The position numbers and the translations under genes were made by a program. A stretch of DNA of 64,000 bases from Saprolegnia diclina VS20 (lineage: Eukaryota > Oomycota > Saprolegniomycetes > Saprolegniales > Saprolegniaceae): positions 708,180-772,179 of the forward strand of contig NW_008246081.1 in NCBI RefSeq assembly GCF_000281045.1. Reading direction: 5' to 3'. The stretch's first letter is position 1. Each line of letters starts with the position of its first letter. The notes under the pieces are model-generated. The model was not told where the DNA came from, searched no databases, and saw nothing but the letters and a program-made list of their open reading frames with translations. This document shows, piece after piece, positions 42,728-55,000 of the stretch.

Positions 42728-43555
42728 TTAGCGGTCGAGGTCGAAAGCAACGTGCTCGAGGTGGTCGATCTCGGTCCTGCCGCCGCGCAAACGGCTTCGA
42801 ACGTTGTCATCGTCATAGCCATTCGCAGCGGCTTCGTCGACGGCACTTAAAGGCGACCCGTCAGGTTCCAGTGCCGCGACCACCGCTGGCGTGCCGACAA
42901 CAGCCGCGAGGACACGGGCGCATTTCGTCTCGGGGTGCGCCTCGTAGAGGTAGCGAACACTGTCCAAGCACACGTTCTTGACGGCAGCGATGATTGCGTC
43001 AACGGCCCAGTGCTCGCCGAATGGAGTCGCATAGTAGGCGCTGAGGAGTTTTAGCGCTGCCCTCGCATTGCGCTTCGCCACAAGCGCCGGCAGCTCGTGG
43101 CGCCAGCCATGTCGATGGACCGTGCGTCCATGTTGCAGTACGGTCGCGCGGTGCGACAAGAGATGCGCGGCGATTTCCGAGAGGTGATAGAAGATCGCCA
43201 TGTCGATCGCATTCTCCGAGAAGAGGTCGTCGGCGCAGGCGAGAATGCGCGCCACCGCAGCCGCGTCGCCTTCGTAGATAGCCAAGTGCAAGACAAAGCG
43301 AATGTCGCGGTCGTTCTCGGAGAAGAGAAAGAGCTCGCGCACGCTCAGCGTCGAGACGCTGCGAAGGGGATGATCGAGTCGGCTTTGGACGTGGCGGCAG
43401 AGGTGGTACCGGCCGTCAGTGGCCGCGTCAAAGCCGACGGCCGTTGCAAACTCGACAAACCGATGGCGTACGCACGCGTAGACGCCGTGCTGGTAGCTAA
43501 AGACGAGCGCTGCGATCGGCGGCAGCCCGAGCACCGTCGAAGCGAAGGACGCCAT
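42728..43555 (-). CDS. Ankyrin-like repeat protein of the oomycete family
   Basis: A single open exon of 275 residues. It begins MASFASTVLGLPPIAALVFS and contains helix-pair units such as RFVLHLAIYEGDAAAVARIL, then IDMAIFYHLSEIAAHLLSHR, LPALVAKRNARAALKLLSAY, and ALEPDGSPLSAVDEAAANGY, which have the spacing of degenerate ankyrin repeats. Saprolegniales carry large families of such single-exon ankyrin-like proteins starting with a short F-box-like or hydrophobic segment; this is one of them by look, though no unit is canonical. It most likely mediates protein binding; the partner is unknown. The C-terminal segment is charged. Confidence 0.65.
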   Translation of the reverse strand: MASFASTVLGLPPIAALVFSYQHGVYACVRHRFVEFATAVGFDAATDGRYHLCRHVQSRLDHPLRSVSTLSVRELFLFSENDRDIRFVLHLAIYEGDAAAVARILACADDLFSENAIDMAIFYHLSEIAAHLLSHRATVLQHGRTVHRHGWRHELPALVAKRNARAALKLLSAYYATPFGEHWAVDAIIAAVKNVCLDSVRYLYEAHPETKCARVLAAVVGTPAVVAALEPDGSPLSAVDEAAANGYDDDNVRSRLRGGRTEIDHLEHVAFDLDR

Positions 43556-43925
43556 GCTGGTCAGTTGGGTCGATCGATGGCAATGGTGGCTCGTGATTGG
43601 TGCAGTCGAATCAACAAAGCACTGTGATTGGCGGAACCAAATCTCGACAGCTGATCGCGTCTCGAATGGCTGCAGCACCGACAACCTGTGCCTCCATGAA
43701 GATGCACACGCAGTTGGCCGCAAATGAAGGAGTCCACCACACTTGCGAACCCGTGCACTGCGACTATCCGTACATGGCTGCGTGTCCTGTGTAGTAGCAT
43801 GAAGGTCGAGTCCAAAGTGGCTCGAGAAGGCCAGGATTGCTTAGCGTGTGCAGACGAATGCTCCTGCGAGTTGATACATTGATACACATCGACGTGTTGC
43901 AAGAAGTTGCCAATGCATTTGTCGC
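43556..43925. other. Intergenic; promoter of the ankyrin-like gene
   Basis: 370 bases. Two ATTGG boxes (about 43595 and 43625) lie upstream of the ankyrin-like gene; no gene is seen. Confidence 0.5.
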
Positions 43926-45329
43926 TTACAACTCGTCCTTGCCAAGGCCCAGTTCGGCCATGATGTCGTCATCGTCATCATCCGCAAAGCGCTCCAACGT
44001 CGCGTCTTGGCCGTCCCAGCCGGTCGTCTTGGCGACCTTGGGCAACGCCTCGTATGGGAACGTCGACTGGCGACCGGAGAAGATGCCTTCCAAATACGAC
44101 GCAATCGAAGTCGCGTCAAACGCCGCGCGCATGACCGAGTAGCGTTGCTTGTCCAAGTTGATGGCGAGGACCGCGGGGTACCCAAACGTGAGCCCAAACG
44201 CGTCTTCGAGCGCCGCTTGGTCGCCGCCCTGGACCCACGCAAAGCGGAACGGCTTGCCGCGCACGAGCTTGGCCGCGCTTTCGACTTGGGCCAAGTACGC
44301 CTCGCGCCCGGCCTTGCCGCCGTCGATAATGTGCGGAAGGAATGCAAGCACGCAGATGGCCTTGCCCGCGCAGTGATCCAAAAGCACCTTTTCCGACGTG
44401 ATTTCCGGGAGCTTCATGCCACCGCCGAGCGCCTCGAGCTTCTGGAGCGCATACGCAGTGATGCCAGCGGCCTGGCGCGGGCCCTGGTAGTCGATCGCGT
44501 CCGAAGCTGACGCCGCGGTCGGGCCAAACACCTTGATCGTGGGGAAGCCCTTGATGCCGTACTCGGCCGCCTTGGCTTCGTTGGCCGTCGCGTCAAGCGC
44601 ACCAAGCTTGACCGAGCCGCGGAGCTCGGACGCCGCCTGCTCCCACTCGGGCGCAAGCGACTTGCAGTGCCCGCACCACGGCGCGTAAAACTCGACAAGC
44701 CACACATCACCGCTGTTCAAGACGAGCTCGTCAAACGTATCGTCCGTGAGCGTGACAACGTCCGAGGACGACGACGACGACGAAGGCTTGGCCTTGGCCT
44801 TTTCGGCCTTGGGCTTCTTTTCGGTCTTGGTCTTCTCGGCCTTGCCCGAGAGACGGGCCTTGGCGAGCTTGGACGCTTCACGCACACCGGCATCGACAAT
44901 GGCCTTAGCCGAGCGCTCGCCTTGGTAGTCCACCGGGGCGCGCTTGTTGTCGCCAAAGATCTTGATGGTCGGAAAACCCTGGACGCCAAACTGGCCAGCG
45001 AGGCTCTTGTGCTCGTCGCAGTCAACAGCGGCGACGTTGACGATGCCATCGAGCGCCTTCGCTGCCTTCTTCCACTCGGGTGCGAGGTTCTTGCAGTGGC
45101 CACACCACGGCGCGTAAAACTCGACGAGCCAGACGCCCTTGCCTTCCTACGCTCACGCATCGTCGTCCATAGGTCATGGTAGCAGGCGCCAACGTACGAT
45201 GACTTCCTTCTGGAACGACTTGGGGTCGAGGTTCTTGACGGCGCCGGCCGACGTGTAGAAGCTCGAGCCCGCGAGGCTCAGCGCGCACGTGGCAGCGAGG
45301 ACGACCAAGGTCAGGAGCTTCGATGCCAT
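43926..45329 (-). CDS. Protein disulfide isomerase, PDIA6/P5 type
   Basis: Two exons (45329-45198 and 45146-43926) give 450 residues. A signal peptide (MASKLLTLVVLAATCALSLA) is followed by two thioredoxin domains, each with the active site FYAPWCGHCK, separated by a Lys/Ala-rich linker (KAEKTKTEKKPKAEKAKA). Both cis-Pro loops are present (GFPTIKIFG and GFPTIKVFG). A third, redox-inactive domain (CVLAFLPHIIDGGKAGREAY) and an acidic tail end in KDEL, the ER retrieval signal. The order a-a'-b fits PDIA6 (P5). It forms and reshuffles disulfides of secreted proteins in the ER lumen, which suits a genome rich in secreted proteins such as the legumain and peptidase here. Confidence 0.96.
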
Positions 45330-46455
45330 TTTCCAAAATACCGTCCACGGCAACCCGTGCTCGCACCGTAGCCACGACGCAGGATGCGATTGGTCAAAAT
45401 ACACAGGATTTCGATATTTGGACCAATGGGCACGGCCTGTCGCCGCACGCGGCTAAAAACACCCCACTTTCTAGAAGCTCCAGCAACAGATCTTGATCGC
45501 TGACGCAAGCTACCTTTGTACTCACGAGTCCATCCAAATGCGGTGCAAACACCGAGGCCCTTTCACGACGTACGTACTGCCAAAATAGGGACGTCCCTTT
45601 CTTTTGTGAGCCGAAGCTCGTGGCTGCTATGTGATGTAGCAGAGGTGACAACGACTTGCGTTCTTACGCCCGCTGTGCCTGATCGCCCACTGGGACCATG
45701 CACGGGGACGACCTCAATCCAGCATCTCGACGTCATTGGACGCCAGTTTAATAACCTTTCGTACACGCATCGTTTTCCAACATTTACCACAGGACGAAGA
45801 CTGGTGGCGAGTGTAGCTGGTGTGACCAAATGAACTGTGACGCTGCATCCGCCGATAGAATTGGCCATTTCCATTTCGCTTCTTATGAGTGAGGACGTGA
45901 ATCCACACCCTAAGGTTGTGCTCGTGACTCCCATCCATTCTCGTGGACACACGAGCTTCATGCATCTCACAATTCGATTGAGTTTGTTCGTACAAGAACA
46001 CAATTCAACTCTATGGCGCAAGTACACTACCATGGCCTTGGTTCTACCAAGGGTCGGGAAAGCAACATTAGAGTCCAATGATGAGGATGCCAAACGATTT
46101 TGATGGCGATTCGTCCCACGCACGCTTAGTGGGCTCATTCCTTGCCGGCCGTGGCTCTGTCTACCGCGTTATTAACGGTCATCGCAGCTCTTATTGTTTC
46201 CAGTCACACAGCACACCAAGAACTGCGCTCATGACACGCCTCGCACATCTCATGCAAAGGCTGCCGACGCCCGGACGTGTCCCTTCAACGGGACGACTCA
46301 GATGCACGACCAACGCTCTTGGTGTAATGTTCACGCGGCCAGCATGCGCCATCACAGACAGGGCCATGTACCGTGGATATGCGGCGACTAACTGATTCCA
46401 TCGCGCCGCCTGTAGTCATTTTTCCATTTCCAGCCATATATCGACAACACCAATC
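45330..46455. other. Divergent intergenic region (PDI / MATE)
   Basis: 1126 bases. CCAAT boxes at about 45391 and 45422 face the PDI gene; an initiator-like TCATTTTTCC (46416-46425) precedes the MATE gene. The middle holds no supported gene. Confidence 0.55.
46416..46431 (+). promoter_or_regulatory. Initiator with T-rich flank before the MATE gene
   Basis: TCATTTTTCCATTTCC matches the oomycete TCAYTYY initiator with flanking region, 25-40 bases before the ATG. Confidence 0.5.
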
Positions 46456-48006
46456 ATGGCACCTTTCTCGACGCGGGACGAACTCAAGTCGCTCGCAGGT
46501 CTTGCCGCGCCGATTCTGTGCTCCAACTTGGCGCTCTTTGGTATGTCGCTCACCGTGCTCATATCGGCCGGGCATCTCGGGTCGGCGCAGCTCACCGCCG
46601 TCGCGTACTCGCAAATGCTCTTTGACATCACGATCCTCGTCTTTACGTACGGCTTTGTCGCGGGCCAAGCCGCGCTCTCGGCCCAAGCCTACGGTGCTGG
46701 CAATCTTCCGCTTGTGGGTCGTTACTGCCAAATGACCTGCGTCATCGTCTCACTCGCGTGCGTTCCCATTGGCGCGCTGTGGTGGTTCACGGGCGACTTG
46801 CTTTTCGCGGGCGGCGTCTCAGCGACGACCGCAGCGCATGCGACCGCGTACGCCCACTACGCGATGCCAGGGCTCCTCCCGCGCCTCCTCTTCCACGTGC
46901 TAAGCATCTACTTCAAGTCGATGCAAAACGTAATTCCGGCCGCGGTCCTTGCCGTCACATTTGCCATACTCAACGTTGGTCTCGTGCCGCTGCTGGTGTT
47001 TGGCGCCCCGTCGATCGGATTTCAAGGCTACGGCCTCGTCGGCGCCCCGATCGCGTACGTGATTTGCCAGTACGCGCGCACGTCAGCCTACGTCATCTAC
47101 ATGTTTGGCTACAAGAAGCACCACGCGACCTCGTGGCAGTGGTCGACCAAGTTCCTTGACGCCAAGCTCTATTTGATGCCGATGGTGCGCGTCGGCGGCC
47201 CGCTCGCCCTTGGGATGCTCGTCGAAGACATGCAGCTGCAGACGATGGCCATCTTTGCGGGCATGACGAGCGAGGTAGCACTCGGCGCCAACAACTCGAT
47301 GCTGGAGCTCATCATGTTCCTCACGAGTCCGCTCCTCGGCCTCCTCGACGCCGCAACCACGCGCATCGGCATGCATCTGGGCGCGGGCGACGCGCACGCG
47401 GCGAAAGCGACGAGTCACCTCGTTCTTTATAGCATTCTCAGTGTCTGCGCCGTCATTGTGGTACCCTGGCTTTGCGCCCGGTCCGCGATCGGCCACCTCT
47501 TCTCGTCGGACGCGAGCGTCGTCGAGAGCATGACCAACATCACCACCTTGGCCGCCGCGGGCTACATTCTCATGTCGTTTTTCTACTACGCCATGGTACG
47601 CCTTGCGATATTCCTGCGGTCGTATCCGGAAACATAAGAATGACGTGGCATCGCGTAGGCGACGCTCGAAGCCCAGGCCCGGACGGTGCCCATCATGACG
47701 TCGTTCCTTGTCGGCGCTTGGGTCATTGGCGTGCCGTTGGCGTACGTCCTCGACTTCAACGCGGGCTACGGTCTCCTCGGCATCTGGATCGGCATGTCAG
47801 CCGGCTATGCGACGACGACTTTCTTCGGCGTCTACTTTACGTACAAGTCGGATTGGCCCGAAGAAGCCAAAAAGGCAGTCGCTCGGAGCACTGAGAAGGA
47901 CGATAGCGCGACCTCGATCGAGAGCGGTCGTGCACCGGAAACGGGCTACGAAGCTGTGCTCGAAACCCCATCGAAAGAGGCCGCAACGCGCGACCACATT
48001 GCATAA
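46456..48006 (+). CDS. MATE family efflux transporter
   Basis: Two exons (46456-47595 and 47659-48006) give 495 residues with about 12 spans. The N-terminal lobe begins ELKSLAGLAAPILCSNLALF and includes FVAGQAALSAQAYGAGNLPL (the family G-Q-A-x-G-A pattern); the second lobe includes MVRVGGPLALGMLVEDMQLQ and LGANNSMLELIMFLTSPLLG, then RIGMHLGAGDAHAAK. MATE carriers export cationic or organic compounds in exchange for H+ or Na+ at the plasma membrane or vacuole. The second exon supplies the last two spans and a Glu/Ser-rich cytosolic tail. The substrate is unknown. Confidence 0.93.
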
Positions 48007-48321
48007 AGCGCTGAGCTCAATGACGACAGCACGCAAGTCGACTGGACGAGAGGATATGTACATTCGTAATGCAATACCGTCTCGATCGTACACTCGAGCG
48101 CTAGTGACTAAAGCCCAAGTGTGTGAGCAGGTGGTGTGTGAGCTCCTGTGCGACGATACATGTACAGGTGGTGTACCAATCGAACCATGTACTCGAGTCC
48201 ATATGGGCACATGGACTGTACCCAAGCACGAATCCGTTGCACGAGCTGAGTATGTCGTGATGGATCCCTTGCGGACGCGTCGGTACTCGTAGCATTAGTT
48301 AGTAGTACACGTATGTTCACT
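48007..48321. other. Intergenic, no gene seen
   Basis: 315 bases between two convergent genes. Confidence 0.5.
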
Positions 48322-51054
48322 CTACTGAATGCACAACTTTGTGCTTGTCGATGGACTCGTGGGGTCGTCCTCGGCTCCGCGGCGGCGTTTCCGCAGTCGG
48401 GCATTGGCGGGTGTCAGCACTTCGCAGAGCATTGTGAGCAAGTCTTCGTCGGGCACGAGGCGTTTCCACGTCTCGATTTGATAGTCTTCGTCGTCTTCGT
48501 TGCCGGTGGGCTGCAGCGTGGTGGAGGGAATCGCGCCGACGACACCGAGCAGCTCGATGGTTCGGGGTCGCACCGCAGGGCACAGTTCGTCGCTTGGGCG
48601 CGTGCTGCACTTGGCACAGAGGCATGCTATCGTTAGCGCCACTCGGAGCGCGGTGAGGTGGTCAGAGCCGGAGAGCAACGGCGCCTTGGGCAGCCCAAGC
48701 ATGGCCAGGGCCGAGGCCACCACCAGCTGGCGCATAGCATCATCGAGCACATCGAGTTTCGAGAGCCTTGCGAGCAGCGGCGCCAGCAGCTTTTGTTGCA
48801 CGCTCTTGGGGCGTGCGAGGAGGCCAGACACGATAGCTTTGGCCAGTGACAAGCTCTCGTGCGGTGCCCACTTGAGTGCAAACTCCAATGCATTGCAAGC
48901 AAATGCCACGCGCCGGCCGTTGCTGCCATTGTCGCCGTCGTCGCCCGTCGACGCGACGGATGCTGTTGGCGGAAACGAGTAGCGGGCCATGTCCAAGAGC
49001 ACGCTGGGTGCCCGCAGGACCATGGCGGTGAGCGCGGCGCGGACATCGCGGCACCATATGTCGGGTGTTGCCACCTCCGCCACCGCGCAGATGGCGGCAA
49101 TGATCACGTCACCAGACGCGAGCCACAGCGCAGCATCGTCCACAATATCACAAAGACGCTCCGGACAGTCGGTGACAATCAGAAGCAAGCGGCCCGTCAT
49201 GGATCGAAGTGAGGCGGGGCGTCCACTGCAGCGCGTCTTGTCAAGCAGCAGCTTGGTGTATGGCGCGAGAGGTACGCGCGGGTCGCTTTGGCGGGCAAAG
49301 GCGAGTGCAGGGGCGAGCACGGACGCACTGGGCATGCGTCCCCTCTGCACAAACGCCACAAGGTCTCGCGGCAGAAGAAACGAGTGGACGTAGACTACCA
49401 ACGAGGCTGGCAGCTTTTGTGCCAGACTGTGGCGCTCGGCGACGTCGAGCGAAGTCAGCTGCGATTGCAAGAGCAGTGCGTGCTGGAGTAGCGTCACGTT
49501 TCTGTCTGCGTCACGGTGGGTGTCGTTGCCGTGGGGGTAGGCCACGTCGACGAGCGCCACAAAACACTGCAAGACGAAGTCGCTGGCGCATGGGTCCGAG
49601 AGCACGGGACAGACCGGGTCGTCGCTGCGCCCGAGAAGACTGGCGAGCCAAATGTATGGAATGTCCGACCACGCAAGTCGCCTGCAAAACTCCTGCAACG
49701 CCAATGCCAGCGTGGTCCACCCGAACCGTTCGCCGCACTGATACAGCAGCGGTCCCATCGTCACCGGTGTCATCCGCGCGTGCACTTCGCATTGCGCGGC
49801 GCGGCGTAGAAAAGTTAGCACCAAGTCCTTGGCGTTGAGCTGCAGCAAGAGGCGGAGGAGTCGCGTCATGTACGGTGTATGGGCGTCGTTTTCAGCGCTG
49901 CAGACGCGGCACGTGATTACGTGGCCGACGTCCGCCTCGGCGCTGACCATCTCGAGGACTGCGTGGGCCATCGCCGTCGCGTCATCGTACCCTTTCATGT
50001 CGCTTGGCTCGCCCGCGATCGCACAGCCCAAGTCAAAGAGCGCGACTTGGTGCCGATAGAAGCGCAGTCGGTGCGTCTTGGGCCAAAACACGAGCGCAAA
50101 CGTGCCATGTGCAAACGCCGTATGGATCCAGCCGTCCACGGTGGCCCACAGCACGTCGCCTTGCATGTGCGTCGGCATCGTCGTATGGGATGGAAACACC
50201 GCCTCGTCCACGTACCAGCTCTCCATGCCCATAGCACACCGGGCACCGTGCGGCGTGACCGACACGAGAGCCACGTCAAAGGCGCCCGAGGTTGCAAGCG
50301 CATCGACGATGGCCGCGTCGACGCCGCGGAGGCTGGCGACGTCAAGCGGCGCACGCGCAAAGACGTGACCAAAGCGATAGGCTCGTGAGAGCGGGATGCC
50401 AATGCGAGCGTGGTACTGGAATGGTATTTGTGCCAGCGCACCGAGCGCAGCGACTGCGCTCGTCAACCGACTTGGCGACGAAGGCGACGTGTACACGAGC
50501 GAGAAGACCAGCGTGGCGCGCACACCGCTGCAGATGGTCGCGGCGTTCACGTAGCGGGAGGCGTCAAACGCGACCCACGCGCCGGATGGCAGTGCCGTGG
50601 CGGGTGACGCGCCGTATTCCGTCAGTAGCGAGAGGTCGCCGCCATTATAAACACTTGCAAGCGGCACTAGCAAGGTGGCAAACGCGCCAGGAGGCGGCGC
50701 CGCGACCACAAACGCATCGTCGTACCCCGTCGCATCCAGCGCCAAGTGCGAGAGGACCATGTGGAACGGCTCGTGGAGAGCGAGGCGCTTCGTAACAACG
50801 GAGCTTACATCGGCTTGGAGCTTCTGGTGCCATTCGGCGTTGGAGATGACAAGGTCCGCTGATGCTATTAGCGCCAGGCGCGGCCAGGACGTGGTCGAGA
50901 GAAAGGCAGCGGCGTCTTGGAGCGGCAACGAGAGCGGAACGCCCTGCACGACAAGCTGCGGGTCGGTCGCTGGCAACGCATACGCGCAGCTCGGGCCAAG
51001 CGAGGCGCGAAGCGAGCGCAGCGCGTCGGCGTAGCGCTCCAGCACGACCACCAT
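48322..51054 (-). CDS. Large protein with degenerate 2OG-dioxygenase-like N-terminus
   Basis: A single open exon from the ATG at 51054 gives 910 residues. I do not recognise the whole. Residues about 70-190 follow the layout of prolyl-4-hydroxylase-like 2OG-Fe(II) proteins common in oomycetes: LVISNAEWHQKLQADVSS, then FATLLVPLASVYNGGDLSLL, then WVAFDASRYVNAATICSGVR and LVFSLVYTS. In active relatives these would be H-x-D/E, a strand ending TGG, and C-E-H plus Arg; here the iron ligands are not present (no H-x-D, and N-A in place of E-H). The remaining 700 residues are helical, with a possible HEAT/ARM-like character (LLRLLLQLNAKDLVLTFLRR) and a basic C-terminus (RLRKRRRGAEDD). It may be a pseudo-dioxygenase scaffold; confidence in the fold is low, in the gene high. 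Confidence 0.7.
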   Translation of the reverse strand: MVVVLERYADALRSLRASLGPSCAYALPATDPQLVVQGVPLSLPLQDAAAFLSTTSWPRLALIASADLVISNAEWHQKLQADVSSVVTKRLALHEPFHMVLSHLALDATGYDDAFVVAAPPPGAFATLLVPLASVYNGGDLSLLTEYGASPATALPSGAWVAFDASRYVNAATICSGVRATLVFSLVYTSPSSPSRLTSAVAALGALAQIPFQYHARIGIPLSRAYRFGHVFARAPLDVASLRGVDAAIVDALATSGAFDVALVSVTPHGARCAMGMESWYVDEAVFPSHTTMPTHMQGDVLWATVDGWIHTAFAHGTFALVFWPKTHRLRFYRHQVALFDLGCAIAGEPSDMKGYDDATAMAHAVLEMVSAEADVGHVITCRVCSAENDAHTPYMTRLLRLLLQLNAKDLVLTFLRRAAQCEVHARMTPVTMGPLLYQCGERFGWTTLALALQEFCRRLAWSDIPYIWLASLLGRSDDPVCPVLSDPCASDFVLQCFVALVDVAYPHGNDTHRDADRNVTLLQHALLLQSQLTSLDVAERHSLAQKLPASLVVYVHSFLLPRDLVAFVQRGRMPSASVLAPALAFARQSDPRVPLAPYTKLLLDKTRCSGRPASLRSMTGRLLLIVTDCPERLCDIVDDAALWLASGDVIIAAICAVAEVATPDIWCRDVRAALTAMVLRAPSVLLDMARYSFPPTASVASTGDDGDNGSNGRRVAFACNALEFALKWAPHESLSLAKAIVSGLLARPKSVQQKLLAPLLARLSKLDVLDDAMRQLVVASALAMLGLPKAPLLSGSDHLTALRVALTIACLCAKCSTRPSDELCPAVRPRTIELLGVVGAIPSTTLQPTGNEDDEDYQIETWKRLVPDEDLLTMLCEVLTPANARLRKRRRGAEDDPTSPSTSTKLCIQ

Positions 51055-52018
51055 AGATCCGAGTGCAACCAATCGCCAAAATCCCCGTGCCGGACCATCA
51101 TTCTATACCTCGCCCTGTCGCAGCACCAAGTTGCATTGTCCGAGAGCAATGTGAGATAAGCACTTGCACTCTCGCGCTGCGACGGTTGCCCGTCATTCGT
51201 TGATCACTCTTCCATTGGAGCTGCATGTCAAAGTAACGTCGTTTCGCGGTCTCCCATTTCGCCGAGTTGGTAGGACCTGTGTACGGCCATCTCCGGTGTC
51301 CGCGTGGTCTCCTGTCCCTCACAGCCGGAGCTTCGTGGACTTGAGCGCAAGGCGAATTGATCCCTCGACTCTCTTTTTGCGTCTACCAGCTATGTCTTCT
51401 TGCTCGACACACGCCATTTCAACTGCTAAAACCACGAGGGACGATGGAGTCGACCACGCTCGGGCGAGATCGTACTGTAGCGCACTAGGCTAGCGTATTG
51501 CTCACGCGTCCACAGTATACTCGTATCCCAAGGCAAGAGGCGAGGTGGACCACCTAAGCGATGCTACAACTAATTGTCCTTGTAGTTGTTAGACGACCGG
51601 CAGTATAGCGGTGTCCGAGCGCTCGCCATCACGTAGCTGTTGCCACGCATTTGCCGTTTGGACTGAGGCAGTCAATGGCCCACGGTCCAATCACATCGCG
51701 CCATCTCTGATCTTTGAACTTCGTCGTCGCCACCCTTCGTCACGGCCAAGCGATGGCAGTCGCTGCGGTCGCCTGCGGTCACCACCTCGTGCGCGCTCTA
51801 TGTGCGTGGCCAGAGAACGTATGAGTCGAGATGGCGGCGGCGGGCGGCAGAGGTGAAGGGCAGAAGCGGCAAAGTCGGGATAGGGGATCGCCATGGATCC
51901 ATGCACGTGATTGGTCGAATCTGGCGGCAGATCCAGCCGGCCATTCATTTTTGGCTTGAAGTAACTATACCTGGCTCGACCTCGGCCGAGCCGGTGGTCA
52001 TTCTCCAAAGACATCACG
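51055..52018. other. Divergent intergenic region
   Basis: 964 bases. CCAAT/ATTGG at about 51690 and 51910 lie on the importin side. No gene supported. Confidence 0.5.
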
Positions 52019-55000
52019 ATGGCCGACTTTGCCCCGGAGCGACTGGAAGCGTGCCTGCTGCAGCTCACGGCCAGCAACACGGCGACGATCAAGGAAGCCG
52101 AGGCCATCATCAAGGCGTACCTCAAGACGCCGGGCTCGGTCACTGGCCTCGTGCTGCAAATCCAAGGCTCGGCCCACGTCGCCGTGCGCCAGTTGGCCGC
52201 GATCCTCCTGCGCCTCAAGGTCTCCAAGCACTGGGCCAAGCTCGATGATGCGACCCAGAATGGCATCAAGCAGACGCTTCTGACGCGCATCATGGAAGAG
52301 TCCGAGTCGGTCGTCAAGTCGGCGGTCGCGCGCCTCATTGCGCAGCTCGCGCGGGACCTTGTGCCCCGCAACGAGTGGCCCGACCTCTTTGCGTGCATCG
52401 AAGCGTGCGCCTCGAACGCCAACGCATCGGCCCGCGCGCTTGCGATGCTCTTGCTCTCCAAGCTCAACGAGACGATTGGCGAGCACCTTTTGCAGCACTT
52501 TTCGACGCTCAAGCGTCTCTTCCTCGGCGCGCTCCAGGACGCCGAGATCAAGGTCCGCATTGAGGCCATGCACGCTGCGTGCGGCCTCGTCGAGTTTCTT
52601 GAGAAGAAGCAGGCCATCGAGGTACCCTCGTCTTCCTTCCCTGGCCTTTCTCACTTTGCCCTTTGACACATGTAGTTCCAGCAGCTCATTGAGCCGATGC
52701 TGCAGGTCCTCCAGGCGTGCATTGCCTCGAACGCTGAGCTTGAAGCATGCGAGTTTATGGACGTCTTCTCGGAGCTCGCCAAGTCGCCGTTCCCGATGCT
52801 CACAAAGGCCCTCCCGCACCTCGTGACGCTGCTCCTCAACATCTTTGTCGCTGACGGTCTTGAGCCGAGCACGCGTGCGGCCGCTTCGAGCGCACTCAAC
52901 GCGATCATCGAGGCCAAGCCCAAGGCGCTCGCCAAGGCCGCGCTTGTGCCGCAGATCTTTACGACGATGCTCAAGCTCATTGCGTCCGACACGCACTCGG
53001 CCAGCGGCATGTTTGCGACGCTTCTTCAAGAAGACGGCGACGACGACGACGACGAGGACGAGCCCATCACGCAGCTCGCGCAGCGCACGCTCGACTACCT
53101 CGCGCTCGATGTCTCGCCCAAGACGATCAACCCGATCGTGCTCCAGTGCACGCAGGAGTGCGTCCGGTCGGCCGACCCCAACATGCAAAAGGCCGGCGTC
53201 CTCGCGCTCGGTGTCGTCTCGGAAGGCTGCTCGGGGTTCCTCTCGACGAACGTCAAGAGCATCCTCCCGTTCATTTACGAAGCGGCTGCGTCGCCGCATG
53301 CAGCGGTCCGTGAAGCGGCTTGCTTCTCGCTCGGCCAGTTTTGCGAGTACCTCCAGCCCGTCATCCAGAACCACCACGCCGAGATCGTCCCGGTGGCGCT
53401 TGCGCTCCTCGATGACCCGTCGCTGCCCGTGAAGGCGACCTCGTGCTATGTGCTCGAGGTCTTCACCGAGTCGATGGAGCCGAGCGAAATCAAGCCGTTC
53501 CTGGCGGCGCTCGTTGAGAAGCTCGTGGGCCTCATCCGCACGCAAAAGCCGTCGATCCAGAAGCTTGCGATTTCGGCGCTGGGGTCGGCGTCGGTCGGTG
53601 CCAAGGCCGAGTTTGCCCCGTACTTCCAGGGCGTGTGTGAGCTCCTCCAGCCGTTCCTTGGCATCACGGACCCCAAGTTTTACTCGCTTCGTGGTACGGC
53701 CATCGAATGCCTCGGGTACCTTGTCGTGGCCATGGGCGCCGAGCGCTTTGGTGCGACGCTCCAGTCGATCATGCCGTATGTGTTCCAGACGATCGCGCTC
53801 AACGACGTCGAGCTCACGGAGCTCAGCCTCGGCTTCATCATCAACACGTCCAACATCTACAAGAAGGAGTTCCTGCCGTACGTTGAGACGTGCGTGCAGG
53901 CGATTCTGCCGTGCCTCCAGCCCGAAGACGGCATCACGATCGTTGGCGACGACGACGAGGGTGTCGCCCAGGGCTTCGAGTCGGACGACGACGAAGACGA
54001 CGACGATGGCAAGTGCACGCTCAGCATCCGCACGGCGACGCTCGAGATGAAGTGCCGCGCGGTCGAGTGCATCGAAGCGCTCGCCTCCAACATTGGTGGC
54101 GCCTTTGACGTCTTTGTGCCCAAGCTCCTCGAGGGCCTGAGCCTCCTCGTCGACTACATTCACGAAGACGTGCGTGGTGCGGTCGCCGAGGCCTGCGCCG
54201 CGCTCATCGTCTGCTCGTTCTACGCGGCGACGCCGGCGGCCGAAGAGAACCAGGTGTGGGTCCAGGGCCAGGTCGACGCGAGCTTGTTGCACCCGCGCAC
54301 CAAGGCGCTCCTCGACAAGCTCACGCAGGACGTGTTCCTCGAGTTCCTCGAAGACCCGGAGAAGATTGTCGTCGAGCGCACGCTCACGGCGCTCACGACG
54401 TTGTCGGCGACGATTGGCCCGATCGTGACGGCCCCGTACTTTGAGCAGCTGCTCACGATCGCGCAGGCCATTCTGACGCACGCGCACATTTGCCAGGACG
54501 GCTACGACGAGGCCTCTGAGCACGACGAAGACGAGGACGACGAGGACCTCGAGGGCGGCAGCGTCCTCGACAACCTCACGGAGCTCCTCGGCTCGATGGC
54601 CAAGTGCTTTGGCCCGGTGTTCGACCAGCTCTGGTCGCAGCTCTTCCCGTTCGCGGTGCAGTACGCCAACGGCCCGCACCCGGACAAGGACCGCGCGTCG
54701 ATCCTCGGCTGCTTTGGCGAGGTCCTCCCCGAGATCCAGAACCTCTCGTACGTCCCGACCGTCCTCCCGCTCATGCTCAAGGCGTGCGCGGGCGAGAACA
54801 CGTCGGTGCAGCGCAACGCGGCGTTCGCGCTTGGCATGCTCGTCAAGATGTCGGGCGCGTCGCTCGCGCCGCAGTACCTCCAGGTGCTCCAGGCCCTCCA
54901 CCCGCTCTTTGGCAGCGACGAGGAAGGTGTCGTTGACAATGCGGCGTCGGCTGTCGCCAAGATGATCATGACGCACCAGGAAAGCGTCCCGCTCGAGGCC

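Noticed and set aside
45355-45430. ER-stress-element-like CCAAT plus CCACG before the PDI gene
   Set aside because: The CCAAT and the CGTGG half-site have the wrong relative orientation and spacing (not CCAAT-N9-CCACG), so only plain CCAAT boxes are reported.
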